The notes under the pieces are model-generated. The model had not been told where the DNA came from and did no database searches. It saw only the letters and a program-made list of their open reading frames with translations. The translations under genes were made by a program, and so were the position numbers. Below are positions 10,400-21,497 of a DNA stretch of 30,195 bases, piece by piece (position 1 is the stretch's first letter; each line of letters starts with the position of its first letter). This stretch comes from Evernia prunastri (lineage: Eukaryota; Ascomycota; Lecanoromycetes; Lecanorales; Parmeliaceae). Location: positions 1 to 30,195 of the forward strand of contig NKYR01000224.1 of assembly GCA_003184365.1 (NCBI GenBank), read 5' to 3'.

Positions 10400-11202
10400 C
10401 TTACATGACTCACTCGAAAATGAAGCACTGGGTGACGTCGGTGTACTGCACGTATTTTAAAGAGAATACTACCATCCACACGTTGGTGAATTTTCTCAGA
10501 AACAATGTCTTTCGCTTCAGAGAAGAGCCCCTGCTTCTGCGCAGCTCATTAAGCAGCTCAATGGCGCTTAAAGCTTGCCCATAGTCTATTCTTGAATTAA
10601 TCAGATTCGCTGCTGTTGTTGGCGATCTTAGGACCCGGACCAGTCTGAATTTTGGTCCAACTGCACTTATCATTTCAGAGGGCTCTGGCATATTTAGATC
10701 CAAAAGTGTTTTTGATCTCACTGGTGGATATATGGAAAAATGTCTGCACAACCGCCTCGATGAAGCTTCGTTCTCGGCGGGACCGTCGGACAGGTTCTGA
10801 ATCTCAGTCGATGAAAAATCCGATCAAGTCTTGGTCTCTCTCGGCGCTGGCAGCGCTCTCATGAATGCAGGCGTGCTAGCGACTAAGAAATCTGATTTAG
10901 CTATAGATCATTTCTACATTTTTGTGCCATGTCTTCATATTTTTCAGTTATGACAAAATCTTGGCCACCTGTCCGAAAGGTTGAACTTCTTTGGCTTCAT
11001 CTCGCATCTTTAAAAATGCGTGGACGCCCCTCCATGGGTCATGCCATGAATCAACAGAACATTGTTGTTCTCGATGCAGCTTCTGCTTATCATGGTCGGT
11101 GCAAACGTCCTTGTAGCTAATCAAGAGATCGTCGAAGGCATTGATAGAGCCAAACACCCGGGAGAGCCATATACTGGAATAGACAAGTGCAGCAATGCTC
11201 AT
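10400..11202 (-). pseudogene. Degraded coding sequence, possible terpene-cyclase relic
   Basis: Two minus-strand open stretches look like decayed exons. The stretch 11202-10948 reads SRVFGSINAFDDLLISYKDV followed by a charged segment ending DEAKEV. This resembles the metal-binding NSE region (N/D-D-x-x-S-x-x-x-E) and following helix of class I terpene cyclases, with one extra residue and D in place of the final E. The aspartate-rich motif expected roughly 100 residues upstream was not found. The stretch 10751-10410 (FRLVRVLRSPTTAANLINS) has no family I recognise and lacks an early ATG. The assignment is weak. Proximity to the P450 and PKS relics is the only contextual support. Confidence 0.25.
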
Positions 11203-13047
11203 CTACGTTTCAAGATATCGCCAGCAATGGTCCATTTCAAGGTTTATTCACGTGCGTCGGTTGCAGAAGGGCGTCAAACGGCCCCGGTCTCGTGCAAGCC
11301 CTTTGTCGAAAGGTCAATCACTCGCACCACAACCGTTTGGGAGGCCTTTGCATGCCCTATCGACTTAGGCCTGGATTCCCCAGCGAGAATCTAGAGCGAG
11401 TTCGCTTGAGGGTGGGTTTGTGTCATCGGCCAATATCACGGTGAAAACCCGCTTTGCTCTAGATCGAACACAGTGTCTTGCAAGCGACTAGTATGCTAGT
11501 CCTTTGATATTCATCACTATTATTTTCAACGCTTGCGGCGAGCAGCCAATCTCCCACCATAAGTGGCAAAGACGCTTGGTATCCTAGGCTATGTCTCGAG
11601 AATGACCACAGACAGTTCTCTCGGAACCGTCTCTATGTCTGGCAGTACACTAGCTAAGCAGAACGGACTAGATGCCTGGGTATTACGAAGGTGCAGTTGG
11701 CAGGTATGCAATCCGAGAAAGGCACCAAGCGTGTTGCTCCCCGAGGCGTTGACAATGTGGATCGAAGACAGGCAAGCCCGAGAAAAAATAAAGATATGTT
11801 CAAACCGCAAAGGTTGGGCTTAGCTGCTCTTATAAGCTATAGCTTCCCTAAAATCAGCCACCCAACAGGGGAATCGTCAGGTGTATGGGCGCAAACTGGC
11901 CGATGCTTGTCTTCCGGGGTTACTCGAACCAGCGTCCCGCTCTCTGTCGCCTTTGATGCGACCAGCCCTTCTCAGAAGCTTAGATCTCCCTTAAGCGCAC
12001 CGGCATTATTAGATTCATACCAATCTTCGCTTCAATGCCTGATGCTTTCATTCGTGCAACTTTACTTCTATTGTCAAAATCAAGTCAGGCATAACGCAAC
12101 CTTCCCCTCTCCTGCTCTACCAGCCCCGCACTATTCTTTGTGACAATTTCCAGGAGTCGCAAAGGACAGTCCCTGGGTCACATACCGCAGGCACCGCATC
12201 AGTGATTGAACCAGCTGCACAGCGCCTAGCAAGGTCATTGCTCTTGACATCTGCACTGCGATAATGTCATTTTCTTCATCTAGGTGTTTAGTAATGGCAT
12301 AATACGCACCGTTGTATAGGGTGTTTGGTCTCCTGGCATGCCTCAGCTACACACGGAATGGACTATTTCTCGCCTCGAGCATCGCTCGCACCTCGTGAGC
12401 TTCAAACTCTGCCCAGCTTTAGGATGATCGCTTATGCCTTTGTGCTTGGTGTTTGGATATCAATAAGGTTCCGGGTCAAGTCGACCTTGGCCCATGGCAA
12501 TTAGAGCATACACGAGCCATGGTAAGGCCCATATTTCATGATTGACAATAAAAATCTGATTATTGCTCGGGTCTAGTCGTGTTGGTGCAGTATCAAAGAG
12601 GTTCAGCCAGTCAAGAAGAGTGGTATTTTGCAACATAGATGGTAGGAGAGAAGATATGTTTTTTCCGTGTTTTGCATCGCGTTCGTGACGAGCTCTGGGC
12701 ACGAAAGGGCTCAGACGAGTCGCATTCTAGGACAGTCATGCAAAGGCAGTTGCTCGATGCCTTCCTTGTACTCGTGTTCAGTTCTGGGTATAGAATTTCT
12801 TGGCTATCTGAATCGACATGTTGCAGCATTGTCCACATAAGCAGGCCCACAAACCTCGAGGTTCAACCGTAGTCATTGCAGTCCATGACGGATATCGACA
12901 TTTTACAACAGCTCCTTCTACTCGGCAAGACTTGTCCTTTGTAATTTGTTCTAGGTCGATGCAACCCCATTCGGTCCACATACCAACGACACCATCATAG
13001 CATGTCTCCGCAGTCTCAACACCGAAGCGCTATGTCCTTGCCCTCCC
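11203..13047. other. Decayed region with unassignable coding remnants
   Basis: Open minus-strand pieces such as 12702-12460 (NQIFIVNHEIWALPWLVYAL) and a stretch near 12770-12710 reading YKEGIEQLPLHDCPRM look like former coding sequence interrupted by stops and frame changes. I recognise no family. No intact gene was found on either strand. Confidence 0.35.
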
Positions 13048-14375
13048 TCACTTTACAAACACCCTCACGCCCTTCTGACCCTTTCTTACCTGCGGAATAT
13101 GAGACTCATGCGCCACCTCCACATCTACTTTGACCGTCTGATAAAGCTCCATGTCATACCCGCGGAACAGTGTAGCTAGGGTGATATACATCTCCGCGTA
13201 CGCCAAGTTCATCGCGACGCGGGCTCTAGTACCACGGCAGGACGTGGCCAGCTTTTCTGTAGCACGGCGCTATCGGGCCGAGGCCAGCTTTCGAGATTGA
13301 ATGTCTCGTGGTTGATAAAGACGGAAGGATCTTTGTGCATATCGATGTTGTTCATGGAGACAGATGATCAAGTCATTGTACCTTTGGCGCGTCGGGGAAG
13401 AGGCGAGGCATGCGGAGGCTCACTTTGATGACGGCGCGAAGGAGGTTCGAGATTCCGCCATCGAGAGATGACGCCGTGGTTGGAAATTGTGGCAGCTAAT
13501 TCGGCTTTGGGAATTTCGAGAATCTTCGGGGTTTTGAGGACGTGGAAGACGATGACGGAGAGGGTGATTAATAAGACACCTCTGTCCGAGAGGATTCAGG
13601 CTTGTTGAATCTGCGCGCACTTTCTCGTTGTGCGCCATTTCGGAAAAGACGGTTGAGATGGAGTCTGGTTTAGCTTCGGTCTGAGATCCAGCAAGACTCG
13701 CTCTAGCGACTTTTTGCTCGACTACCTGTTTAGATTGAATACCAGGATTTACTCGGTGGACGGGCACACTGACTTGCTGGAATTGTATTATCTGAGACGC
13801 CACAGGCGTCAAAAGCGACCGGACCCGCATTGGCAGCTTCTTGACGACATTCCAACACCACGGAAAGCAGGAGATCATATACACTATACCTACGTTATGG
13901 AGGAACTCCTTGATCAACTCTCGCAAATTCGGCTTGTCGGCGAGAAGACGTCCGTCGTGAAGGCTCCATAAGCCACACCTAGCGGCATTGGCAGCCCCAA
14001 AGTCCGGAATTCATCCATTCTCGTACACAGCTTATGCAGAGTCTCTTACACGAATTATTGCTCAAGGCGGAGGATGTTGCCGCGAGAGAAGTAGGGAGCG
14101 ATGGAGGAGGTGCGCGACCTATGCAGATCGTCCTCGATAGTATTGGCAGAGGAACAGGGGTGTCCGATTTGCTCTGTATGCCAATCATACTTGTCCAATG
14201 ACTTACAGGTATGGTCTCATACTAGATGGCCGGGTCGTTGACATGCAACTGGTGCGTGTTGATCCTGATACTAGTTCTTGTACAAGGTTAACGTATATTC
14301 CGCCTTCGAACGAAAAGCGTGATCATATTCCTCGTGCATCCTCTGGGTCACCCAAGGGTACTGACCCCGTCAGAT
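13048..14375 (-). pseudogene. Cytochrome P450 pseudogene
   Basis: P450 landmarks run in order on the minus strand but in shifting frames: GQYPWVTQRMHEEY (~14370-14325), THQLHVNDPAI then TAG (14224-14222), DDLHRSR and YFSRGNILRLE (~14130-14060), KLCTRMDEFR and FTTDV, FPWCWNVVKKLP, an I-helix region ending LSVIVFHVLKTPKIL, AVIKVSLRM, HKDPSVF, ESWPRPDSAVLQK, and the C-terminal MNLAYAEMYITLATLFRGYDMELY, with stop at 13050-13048. Lesions: premature stops near 14223 and 14058, several frameshifts (for example near 13490 and 13265), the ExxR glutamate replaced by valine (codon 13423-13421), and the heme-ligating cysteine replaced by arginine (codon 13221-13219). It cannot bind heme normally. The N-terminal style resembles the fungal P450 group that includes trichodiene oxygenase; the subfamily is inference. 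Confidence 0.85.
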
Positions 14376-16170
14376 CACCTGATAGTAGAATTCATATCAC
14401 ATCGTCGAGATTGCGAACTTCCTACCAGGGAACTTGGAAAGCAGGCTGACATCGAGTCAGTATAGGATCAGCAGCATTGCACATAGGATTGTAACAATGG
14501 CTGCAAGCCCCAACGTCGAAAATGCCATAGAGAAGAGACTCGAATAAGGAGTGCAGTGAGCGGGTTCAGAGGCAATATCCTGCCTTCTTTTGGTTATGGA
14601 AAACCTAGTCAGAGCTCAACAATGTTCACAGCCATGATCTGTCTGAAATGGCAAATGATGGGGGTTTCTGAGAATATATGCCTACCCAGAGGTAATCTCA
14701 TACGTGTACACACTTCTCGATACGCGTATATCACTGTCAAGCTGGGCTAGTCTCGACGTGGTTATCAGATGAATGTTTACGGGCGAATTTGCGGTGGCGA
14801 GACACTTATTGGATACATACAAATGAAATTGCTACAGCTTGACCTGTTTCTGCGGATACACGAATCCGAATGAGAAGTCTCCTCCGATGAGGGCTACCGT
14901 TGTTATGTGTAAAAGTGATATTTGAATACACGGGTTCGACAATTATGGGTGTCTTAGGAGAACGGAGGGCTGCCCCGTGCCTTTTTCTTATATAAACCTT
15001 CGAGAACGAAGACAGCTGCTTCATCTTTAAAGGTGCCAATGAATCTCTAAAAGTAGATCAAAGTTGCTCTGACCAAATGCGAGATTGCCATCAGTGAATA
15101 ATTCAATGGCGCCTCCATGACTGGTATTGGGGAGGTTGAGGCGCTCGGGCCGCGACTACAAATTCTAGGAATGAACCGTTTCCTAAAACATGGCGACATT
15201 GCCACTTTCTGAGATGGGAGGAAACAAGAGTCACGAGGGAAAACAGCGTATTGGACAGATATGCCTTCCATGCGGATCAGGGGCAAACAGTGACGTGTTC
15301 TACTGTAGCACTGGTTGGAGGAGCATCTGAGACCTTGGAAGGATTGCTCGCGAGAGGACCCACGCTTTCACGAGGTTTACAGCGCGCACTATACGTTGCT
15401 AGACTCGAAGAACGTGCACCGGTTTCAAAAGACGTTAAAGGCTGTGCTGGTGGAAAGGGGCCTCTAGACTGACCGTGGACTCCAGCCTTAGTTTCGAGGT
15501 ATCGGACATTCCATCGTCTCTTTCAATGCATTATGAAAATAGCCAACCCTTTCTTACTTTTCACGAGCTACATCGTCTCCTTAGTGTCAACTGTTCCCAG
15601 GATCTTTCTCCAGGATTTCGAGACCGGTACACACTACCGACATCGATTGGTACATCGGTAAAGGGTCCATGACATCAACCAGGACAACGACGACGACAAT
15701 CCAGAAGCCACAGATCATGATTGCGGTTTGCGTTGCTTCCATTTGTGTTACCCTGTCATTCATGACAGCTTCCAGTAAAGTGTAGCTGCTAAGAAGCAGA
15801 AAGGAGTATTCTTTCAGTATAAGGAATAATGGAGTGATGATGCGTTCTCTTATGCATTGCCTCAAGGAAAACAAAGCGGACTCCCATTGTGACCGGCGAA
15901 ACGCATCATTTTCCTTGTTCTGCATACGGTCATTCTGTTCTTCCTTGTTCCGAGAGGACAATAGACTCGTCATTTATCACTGTACAAGGCGATACACTGG
16001 CCTGTTTGCCCACAACAATGCAATTCAATTATTCGTTGCTGCTGTGTCATCATGGCCTTTGTAACTTCTACCTGGATATTTAAGCATTTTCACAAAAGGT
16101 GCTCTTCTCTCTTTTACCCATTCCAATTCTCCAACAAGCCACGAAGTCCCGCTAAAAGCAAACGATCATC
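14376..16170. other. Spacer, no assignable gene; promoter of the 207-aa gene at its right end
   Basis: Short frames occur on both strands. The longest, minus 15973-15587, has one hydrophobic stretch (about 20 residues, CGFWIVVVVVLVDVM) but no recognisable family, and could be a remnant. At 16085-16165 a pyrimidine-rich tract followed by a CAACAAG-type leader precedes the ATG at 16171, as is usual for fungal genes. A TATTTAAGC element at about 16077-16085 could be its TATA box. Confidence 0.4.
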
Positions 16171-16794
16171 ATGGGCAACCAGGCATCCAAGGTCGCCGCT
16201 GCAGACCTCAGTTCTTCCTCGAATCCAGTAAGCAGCACCCGACGTATCGAGCTTTACACGTCCTCAACTCCTCGGTCGCCAAATGGCAAGAGTGCCCTCA
16301 TGCTCTGGCAATGCACGATATGCCGCCGCCAGTACGTGGATACAGCAGCCTCGAGCATCTTCATGTCACCCCCGCCAACCACTGAATGCATGATAGTTCA
16401 AACCGACGAGACCTGGACGCACCCTAGAGGAGGATTTGTGAATCTCTCCATCACCGGTGGTGCCACCTGTGATTACGTGCGTGTGAAGCACATCGTCGAC
16501 GGGACTGATTTGAGGGAACAGATTGCCGAGCCAGAGGACGCGATTTGTGCAACGACGATAGCCAACGAGAGCGAACTCTTAACGCAGGCATCTAGCACTC
16601 TTCCTATGAAGATCGAAGGCGAACACGGTCGTGTCAATAGGCTGAGCCGAACGATGGATTCTGCTTTCCATCAGGAGGAGGATGAGGATGATTGCGAGTT
16701 CTGGATGGGCGCGTGTAAGGATGTCGATTGTATCTATGTGGGAGACCACCGCCGGCATCAATGCGCGATGGGAGAATCGGATAAGGAGGCTTGA
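16171..16794 (+). CDS. Predicted N-myristoylated protein of unknown function, 207 aa
   Basis: Single-exon gene. It begins MGNQASK, a good N-myristoylation signal (glycine at 2, serine at 6), so the product probably attaches to membranes on the cytosolic side. A Ser/Thr-rich linker follows (residues 12-40), then a WQCTICRRQY segment with a CxxC pair (about 48-51), which may be half of a metal site. The C-terminal part carries an acidic run (EEDEDD), the cysteine-bearing CEFWMGACKDVDC and a final HRRHQC, again suggestive of metal binding. No signal peptide or transmembrane helix is seen. Start context ATCATCATGG and the upstream pyrimidine tract support the start. No family was recognised. Codon use and integrity suggest a live gene. 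Confidence 0.7.
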   Translation: MGNQASKVAAADLSSSSNPVSSTRRIELYTSSTPRSPNGKSALMLWQCTICRRQYVDTAASSIFMSPPPTTECMIVQTDETWTHPRGGFVNLSITGGATCDYVRVKHIVDGTDLREQIAEPEDAICATTIANESELLTQASSTLPMKIEGEHGRVNRLSRTMDSAFHQEEDEDDCEFWMGACKDVDCIYVGDHRRHQCAMGESDKEA

Positions 16795-17946
16795 GAAAGA
16801 TAAAGGCAGGGCGAAACATTTTTGTGCGATACCCATTGGCTGTTCTGTTTTCTCGAAGATTAGAACAAAACTGTGACATGAAAGGATAAGGTAAAACATG
16901 TGACAATCAATCATCGCCAAGATAAATGAATGATGTGCATACTCGAATAGCTTGGAAATATTTTGCCAGATGTACGTAAAGAACCCTAGGTTTGCGTCAT
17001 CAGGTTTGTACTTTCCAAACTTGCGTCCGCAGTGCGAACATGTTTCCAACGCTTGCAAGTCGTCTTCTTCAACAAGAGTTTCCGACAGTCTTCCCCTTTT
17101 TGCACTAATTCATCCATATCATCCAACGGCTACACGACCATGCGAGTCCCGATCACGAACTCTAAATGCAGCCTGGCTCTCTCATAGAATCGAATTCCTA
17201 GTCGTGGCGATCACAGGCTTTAGGTCGCCTGCACGTGTAGAAGTACGTACCCTTCCCATCGTTGAGATATTCATTTCACCACGTCGACACGACGGATGAA
17301 CCAAGTTACATCATCGAATATTCGGTTACAGCAATGATTTTTAGACACAGGCGCCGAATCTCAATTTTGCGATAATAGAGATCCCGTCTCTGACAAGGAC
17401 CAAAACATGGATGTGTGCAATGCCCCATCAACATTGAAGCGGTCGAAATTGAGCTGTTGGCTCCAATCCGGAACGCAAGATAGTAGTCCGTTTTTGTTCC
17501 CCTCTCCAATTTGATAGCCAGGGCAAATATGAGGGTCTAAGGTATCTTGTAATTCACTTCGAGAGGTTCATTTGCACCTCCTAGCACTATAGTAGATACT
17601 GTTGAAGTCATTCAGAGAGAGTGGATTGATTATTCCAGAGTCTGTACACTGTTCAAATTGAGTGGTTGGCTAGACAATCGCTGGGAGATGACCGGTAAGA
17701 CCGTGACTAGAGCGGTGCTAATTGCCACTCGACCACGGGAGCTGTCTCGAACCGGCAAAACGTCGTTCTTAACCGAGAACAAGTTCCCGGTACCAACACC
17801 GGAAGGAGGCACGGACGCTAGGAACTTACACCAACAACAAACAAAGTACTCCCTTTTCAACAGATACTCCTCAGTCTACTCGACGCGAGTCGCGCCATAG
17901 CTCTTCATCTTCAAGCCGGTCTCATTCATCAGAATTATTCTCCACG
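16795..17946. other. Intergenic between the 207-aa gene and the Zn2Cys6 gene
   Basis: No convincing gene. A minus-strand frame (16579-17058) mostly shadows the 207-aa gene. A plus-strand frame at 17658-17900 has no motif and lies in the presumptive promoter/leader of the transcription factor; an upstream exon cannot be excluded. Confidence 0.4.
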
Positions 17947-19613
17947 ATGCCTAATACTGGAAGACCGAGCCAAGGCTGTAAAGCTTGCAAAGCTCGCAAG
18001 GTCAAGGTCAGATACAGTGTTGTGGTCCCATTCCACTTATTCTCTCGGTTTCATTCAATAAAGCTAATCTTGGCCTTCCCTGGGCTCCATAGTGTGATCA
18101 AGCTCTCCCGTCCTGCCGTCGGTGTGTAAGAAATGGAAGACAATGCTCAGGGTACCCAAAATTCGCCGACGTCGCCTTTCGAAACATTCTCAGCGATGAT
18201 GTTCAGGAACGTCAAATGACGCGCCCTGTTCCTAGTACCCCTGATTCACACCGCAATTCATCAATAATACCCCCTCCAATGAGTCCTGACTGGAATCACC
18301 AAGCCGTGTGCTTGTTTTTCCATGACTATGTGATCAAGTCCAGCGAAGCTACCACTGACTTTGGGCACTTGCAAATCCTGCCGGATCTGTGGGATAAAGA
18401 AGACAGCACACCAGCCTTAAAAGAAGCTGTCTCGGCTACTGCGTTAATGTCTTTGGGTCATCGATCAAGCCTGGGTCATCTAGTCGTTCAAGCCAGACAA
18501 CGTTACGGAATGGCCCTCAGGCTCATCGCGAGTGCTTTGAGTAATTATGAAGAGATTCAGAAGGACTCCACACTTGCAGCGATTCTATGCGCTGGTCTTT
18601 ATGAGGTATTCAAACTATTGCCTTTCCACTAGACGATCTTTTGGATTCTGACGCTCAGTACAGGTGATCAGTGGTGAAAAACCTTCGTGGGGAGGGGTCT
18701 GGTCCCTCCATACCGATGTTCTGAATTATTTTCTTCGCGTACGGCGCACAGAACATATCGAGTCTACCAGCTCTAGGCATCTGAATTATAATGCGCATAT
18801 ACAGCTGGTAGGTGTCGAAGAAAGCGTTCCTGGAAACATCTTTCGCTAATAGATGTTTTGAAGACGATAAAGAATCTCTCGCAACGAACTCGATCAAGCA
18901 AAGAATCTGACTTTATCTTTGTCGATCCACGTCGGGGCATAGACGCAAACAATTTTGGCAGCCTCGTCCGCGAAACATGTCATCTCCTTGCAAATGTGAA
19001 TGAGACTTTACGGCAAGGAACCAACGACACCAGATTGGCAATCGACCTACAGCCAATAATTGACGCTATTATCTCACTGGATGCTAGGCTCAAGCAGTGG
19101 AGCGGATGCGTGTCAGGTCCTTACATCTACACTCAAATTGATCCACTCCGTTGTGCCTCTCTAAATGTTTCACACGCCTTGGGACCCGGCACACCGATCC
19201 ATGTGTATAGTAGTGCCTTCATGGCATCATTTTGGAATCAGTATCGCTGCATGCGCATCATGTTGTTGAAATCTCTGGAAGGCTGTTTGGCGCGACAGCG
19301 AGATACTGTTTCTCAAGACTCGCCGCTCCCAGATACCGTTGATAAAGGTTTCTCAGGCTTTCAGGACCTGCCCGAAATTGTAAATGGAATTCTTTCCAGC
19401 GTGCCGTATCTGCTAGGAGATGTTGATCAGAATGGAAATTTGATATGTCCCCAGCAAAGAAAAGCTGCTGGAGCGTATGCACTTCTTTGGCCTCTGCGCT
19501 TGATAAACCATCTCAACGTGATAGACTCCGGACAAAGAGCTTGGATAATGGAGCGACTGACCTATATTCGGAATGTCTTTGGGATATACGACGCGACGGA
19601 ACCCGTACCATAG
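17947..19613 (+). CDS. Zn2Cys6 fungal transcription factor, about 488 aa
   Basis: Nuclear DNA-binding regulator of the fungal Gal4 type. Four exons are proposed: 17947-18006, 18093-18605, 18664-18807 and 18864-19613. Exon 1 ends inside the zinc cluster (GCKACKARKVK) and exon 2 resumes with CDQALPSCRRCVRNGRQC, giving the six cysteines with normal spacing. Introns 1 (86 bp) and 2 (58 bp) are both phase 0 with clear AG acceptors. Intron 3 (GTAGGT...CTAAT...GAAG, 56 bp) is less certain but bridges an in-frame TAA and keeps phase. The body shows the usual fungal-specific pattern (AGLYE, SWGGVWSLHT) and a long helical C-terminal half ending at the stop at 19611-19613. It is the only regulator in the window. 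Control of the nearby metabolite relics is possible but not shown. It may instead regulate genes outside the window. Confidence 0.85.
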
Positions 19614-20120
19614 CATTCACAGATGGAGTGGCTCGCTCAGTCCGCTGGAGATAGTGACGGTTTATGATGTCAATACACAGGATCGTTTGGCGTCTTTGGG
19701 ATAAGGCTTCAATAATTAAGTATGAAGATCGCTTGGAAGAAAGGTTTTCGATTCATCTTTGACTTTTTCAATGATACTCAACTCCCTTCGTTCATTTGTC
19801 GAACTAAAAAAACCCAAGATTATTCCACGTGGCCGTTTACATATACAGAATAATTGACACCTGGACTTAGAACTATTTGTGCTGCAAATATCTTATCGGC
19901 CTAAATCTCAGGGGAGATGGTATTAGGATCTTTGGTAGCATGCTATCGTCTTTTCTTTCAGGGGTTCGAATGATAAAAGCCTCATATTTGCTGTGTTTGC
20001 CAGCTACCCACTATCTTTACACCTCTCTAATAACACACACCCATTATCCTCCCTAGCTTACATCAATACTCCCTAAAAGCCACCTTTCTATCTCCTTTAA
20101 CCAAAATATACCCCTCCTCA
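19614..20120. other. Convergent intergenic region
   Basis: This lies between the 3' ends of the Zn2Cys6 gene (plus) and the 180-aa gene (minus). No gene was seen. It presumably holds both 3' UTRs. Confidence 0.5.
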
Positions 20121-20788
20121 TCACGCCGACTGATTAATATTCCCTTCTCCCGCCGCAGCCTCAGCCTCCTCCTCCCTCCTATTTTGTTCCTGCTTTTCCT
20201 GCCAATTAATCTTGACCCTGTCATCGAATTCCTCCCTACTGGGTGCAGCAACGTTTTGCAATTGAGCGACATGTTTGATGATCATAAACAGCAGGTCCTC
20301 AGCCGAGGCTTCCGGAGTACCGTGCCCCTTGGTGCCCGTGAAGAGAGTTCTGCCGAGTTGGCCATCGTCTCGTGCAACGATAGCGCGACTACAGAACTCT
20401 TTGTCCTCGAAGTTGATGAGGATGACTTGTATGTTCGGGGCGTCTACCGGGTACAGATACTGGAGATATACTACGACGGAGTTAGATTCGTTCGTCATTT
20501 CTTCGTACGTTGGGATGAGGGCATGCGGGTTCCTCACGTGTAATTATGGCAGCTAAAAAGGAGCCATACGACTTAACAGTAGGAAGTGGGGGGCCTATAT
20601 TTCTCAACGCTTCAGCCTCCCCCCTGTACGCTGTCTGCGGGTCATAATTGTCAGAGGTCTGATCGGGATCGTGTATCTGAGACGTAACTTACTCTGTGCA
20701 GCCCACAACACACTCTGGTCTCTTTACCTGATTTACACATGCAAGGTCGTTCGCTAAATATAAAAGGATTGAAGCCACTTGGCGGCAT
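20121..20788 (-). CDS. Three-exon gene of unknown function, 180 aa
   Basis: Exons 20788-20693, 20634-20538 and 20470-20121 on the minus strand. Intron 1 (20692-20635, 58 bp) has GTAAGT and CGCAG. Intron 2 (20537-20471, 67 bp) has GTGAGG, a CTAAC branch site and GTAG. All phases match and yield 180 residues. The ATG sits in AAGATGCC, about 135 bases after a CTATAA box (20926-20921). The N-terminus is cysteine-rich (RPCMCKSGKETRVCCG), which could bind metal. The middle holds LYLQYLYPVDAPNIQV and a hydrophobic LLFMIIKHVAQL helix. The C-terminus is a charged, probably coiled-coil tail (QEKQEQNRREEEAEAAAGEG). A simpler reading of only the long exon would start at M 20500-20498, but that frame has no good upstream start and the intron-2 branch and acceptor lie inside it. 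No family was recognised. Confidence 0.6.
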
Positions 20789-20920
20789 CTTCGACAACAA
20801 ATGCAATGAGTTGAGATTTTGCAGATTGTATGAGCAGAGCTCTACAAGTACTTTGAAAAGGATTTGTGAGAGATGTTTGAATGTGAGAGATGTCAAGCCA
20901 TGACAGTGTTGGCCTAGTAC

Positions 20921-20926
20921 TTATAG
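20921..20926 (-). promoter_or_regulatory. TATA-like box of the 180-aa gene
   Basis: CTATAA on the minus strand, about 135 bases upstream of the ATG at 20788, followed by a CATTCAAAC/CTCACAAATCC leader typical of fungal 5' UTRs. Placement is consistent with the proposed exon 1. Confidence 0.4.
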
Positions 20927-21440
20927 ATTCTCAACACAACTAATCCGCGAGCAATGTCCAGGTCATCGCCCCGTGAATCCGAGATTTGACTAGTGACTGC
21001 AAAATTACTTGACTAGTGCCTGAATCTCGAGGGATCAAGCGCGTCTGTGTGTCTTGTGAAATGTAGACAGCCGCTGCTGCGGACAGCGGTCGGCAGGTCA
21101 TATCTAAATAAAGACGTACGGCCAGGTTAGTTGAGCTTGGCCTATTGGTTGGAGCTCGCTGGACACTGCAAATTTGCCTCCGTCTTGGCGGAAAACCCAC
21201 GCTTCCCGTTACCCTCTTGGGAAATGTTTCAGGTTCACACCCAAGCACTGCCTCTTTACAAAGGCTCTACTTTGTCCTTCATACGTGAAGGAAAAAGTGG
21301 TGGCGGTGTCGATTGTTTCTCTGGGAAACGACGGTGATCTCGAGCACTGCCCAGGTTTTACCTAATTTCTCTCTCTCTCTCTTCCACGCCAAGGGTCCTC
21401 GTTTTCTTCATTTCCCATCATTTCTTTGAATTTCATTTGA
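20927..21440. other. Divergent intergenic region
   Basis: Shared upstream region of the minus-strand 180-aa gene and the plus-strand four-helix protein. It contains a (CT)n run at 21368-21382 close to the latter's leader. No gene was recognised. Confidence 0.45.
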
Positions 21441-21497
21441 ATGCAAAAACGGTCTAGAATCATTACTCCTTTCTCACCCGCTGCAAAATTCACCACG

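Noticed and set aside
15587..15973. Minus-strand 128-codon frame with a hydrophobic stretch
   Set aside because: It has one plausible helix only, and no start context, introns or family motif could be supported, so it is mentioned only within the spacer.
16579..17058. Minus-strand 159-codon open frame
   Set aside because: It largely shadows the 207-aa gene on the opposite strand and has no motif.
19955..19985. GGTTCGAAT string resembling a tRNA T-loop
   Set aside because: No anticodon arm, acceptor stem or A-box-like sequence could be matched around it.
20121..20537. Single-exon 138-codon reading of the minus-strand gene
   Set aside because: It starts at GTG right after an in-frame stop, and its first 22 codons contain a well-formed intron end (CTAAC...CGTAG). 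The spliced three-exon model fits better.
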